Shown here: piece by piece, positions 63,803-64,000 of the stretch
How the letters are laid out: every line of letters starts with the position of its first letter
Position numbering within the stretch: position 1 is the first letter of the stretch
NCBI RefSeq assembly: GCF_947500995.1
Contig: NZ_CANMUA010000001.1
Location: forward strand, 186,001-250,000
Length of the DNA: 64,000 nt
Origin: an uncultured Serinicoccus sp.
Lineage (GTDB): Bacteria; Actinomycetota; Actinomycetes; Actinomycetales; Dermatophilaceae
Direction: 5' to 3'
Notes under the pieces: generated by a model
Database searches by the model: none
What the model was told of the DNA's origin: nothing
Seen by the model: only the letters and a program-made list of their open reading frames with translations
Translations under genes and position numbers: made by a program

Positions 63803-63808
63803 ATGGTA
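63803..63808 (-). promoter_or_regulatory. -10 element of leaderless mreB promoter
   Basis: TACCAT on the minus strand, 6 nt before GTG 63796, in the 19-bp gap after the upstream CHAT gene stop. Confidence 0.6.
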
Positions 63809-63815
63809 CGCAGCG

Positions 63816-64000
63816 TCACGGACCGACCGGGGTGGCGCTCCAGGGGGCTCCCCACGCCACGAAGGCCCCCGCGAGCGGGTGGGCCCGGGTGGCCGCGCTG
63901 CTCAGCGCCTCGTCGGCGGGCAGCCCCCGGGCGAGCAGCTCGTGGTAGCGCGGCAGGTGGTCCGCCGCCACCTCGTCGGGGATCCGGCAGGGTGCCGCCA
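63816..64000 (-). CDS. C-terminal tail of a probable CHAT-domain protein (5' part beyond window)
   Basis: An open frame enters from the right edge and ends at the stop complementary to 63816-63818. The 61 visible residues read CRIPDEVAADHLPRYHELLARG, then LPADEALSSAA and LAGAFVAWGAPW, the layout seen at the C-terminus of CHAT (caspase-like) domains: the last helix pair (M/LPRxHxxLAxGxxPAEAL) followed by the closing beta strand FVxFGA. The catalytic His and Cys would lie outside the window. The gap to mreB is 19 bp. The assignment is moderate because the visible fragment is short. Confidence 0.5.
   Translation of the reverse strand, partial: AAPCRIPDEVAADHLPRYHELLARGLPADEALSSAATRAHPLAGAFVAWGAPWSATPVGP

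Overview
The window is very GC-rich, densely packed DNA from an actinobacterium. Evidence: mycothione reductase (mycothiol-type redox), coenzyme F420 biosynthesis (cofD, cofE) with a probable F420-dependent LLM oxidoreductase, a WhiB2-type iron-sulfur regulator, mtrA next to ahcY, DUF3499, DUF5719 and TIGR03089 proteins, a Trm112-like protein, an acyl-CoA carboxylase epsilon-like subunit and a DUF222/13E12-type HNH protein. The gene set fits Micrococcales, perhaps the Intrasporangiaceae/Ornithinimicrobiaceae; that placement is inference. No rRNA, tRNA, CRISPR array, insertion sequence, prophage or replication origin was recognised.

Layout. 1-3561 (minus): mtrA (cut by the left edge), ahcY, mycothione reductase. 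3562-5611 (plus): a DUF222-HNH gene behind a LexA-type SOS box, its HNH motif split by a frameshift. 5630-11131 (minus): kynU, kynA, a SIS-domain sugar-phosphate isomerase, a Trm112-like protein, manB and DUF3499. 11221-16769: a zincin-like protein (plus), then DUF5719, a 1060-residue membrane glycosyltransferase and whiB (minus). 16929-22182: cofD and cofE (plus), an AlkA-like glycosylase (minus), TIGR03089 and a 3-oxoacid CoA-transferase pair (plus). 22186-26296: a GT2 glycosyltransferase (minus), an LCP cell-wall ligase and a Ser/Thr kinase (plus). 26314-30324 (minus): acyl-CoA dehydrogenase, LLM oxidoreductase, purE, purK. 30366-36142: gtrA (plus), a two-component system, enoyl-CoA hydratase and birA (minus), carboxylase beta and epsilon subunits (plus). 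36139-40182 (minus): MOSC protein, GltS transporter, Tam-like methyltransferase, membrane protein. 40237-43414 (plus): DUF885, GNAT, Maf. 43505-47306 (minus): paaABCDE. 47403-49504 (plus): GNAT, a multispanning acyltransferase-like protein and a 50-residue protein. 49598-52493 (minus): pnp, rpsO. 52622-54348 (plus): topoisomerase IB and a PIG-L deacetylase. 54455-64000 (minus): nei, a PepSY lipoprotein, ppc, GNAT, mrdA, mreD, mreC, mreB, and the tail of a probable CHAT protein cut by the right edge.

Gene logic. Genes within operons are often joined by 4-nt GTGA/ATGA overlaps (paaABCD, mreBCD-mrdA, purKE, SIS-kynA, accD-accE, gltS-MOSC). Most first genes lack a Shine-Dalgarno sequence; instead a TAnnnT hexamer ends 6-8 nt before the start codon, the signature of leaderless transcription. 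This pattern fixes many start codons and also shows overlapping divergent promoters between biotin ligase and its likely carboxylase client.

The signal I find most unexplained is a dispersed octamer, GGCATACC/GGTATGCC, present about 29 times by hand count, on both strands and in every reading frame, where it imposes rare codons (ATA, GTA, TAT, GCA, GGT). I know of no described function for it in this group. No stretch of more than 300 bases lacks a gene; the longest gaps are 42513-42769, 49162-49351 and 3562-3743.
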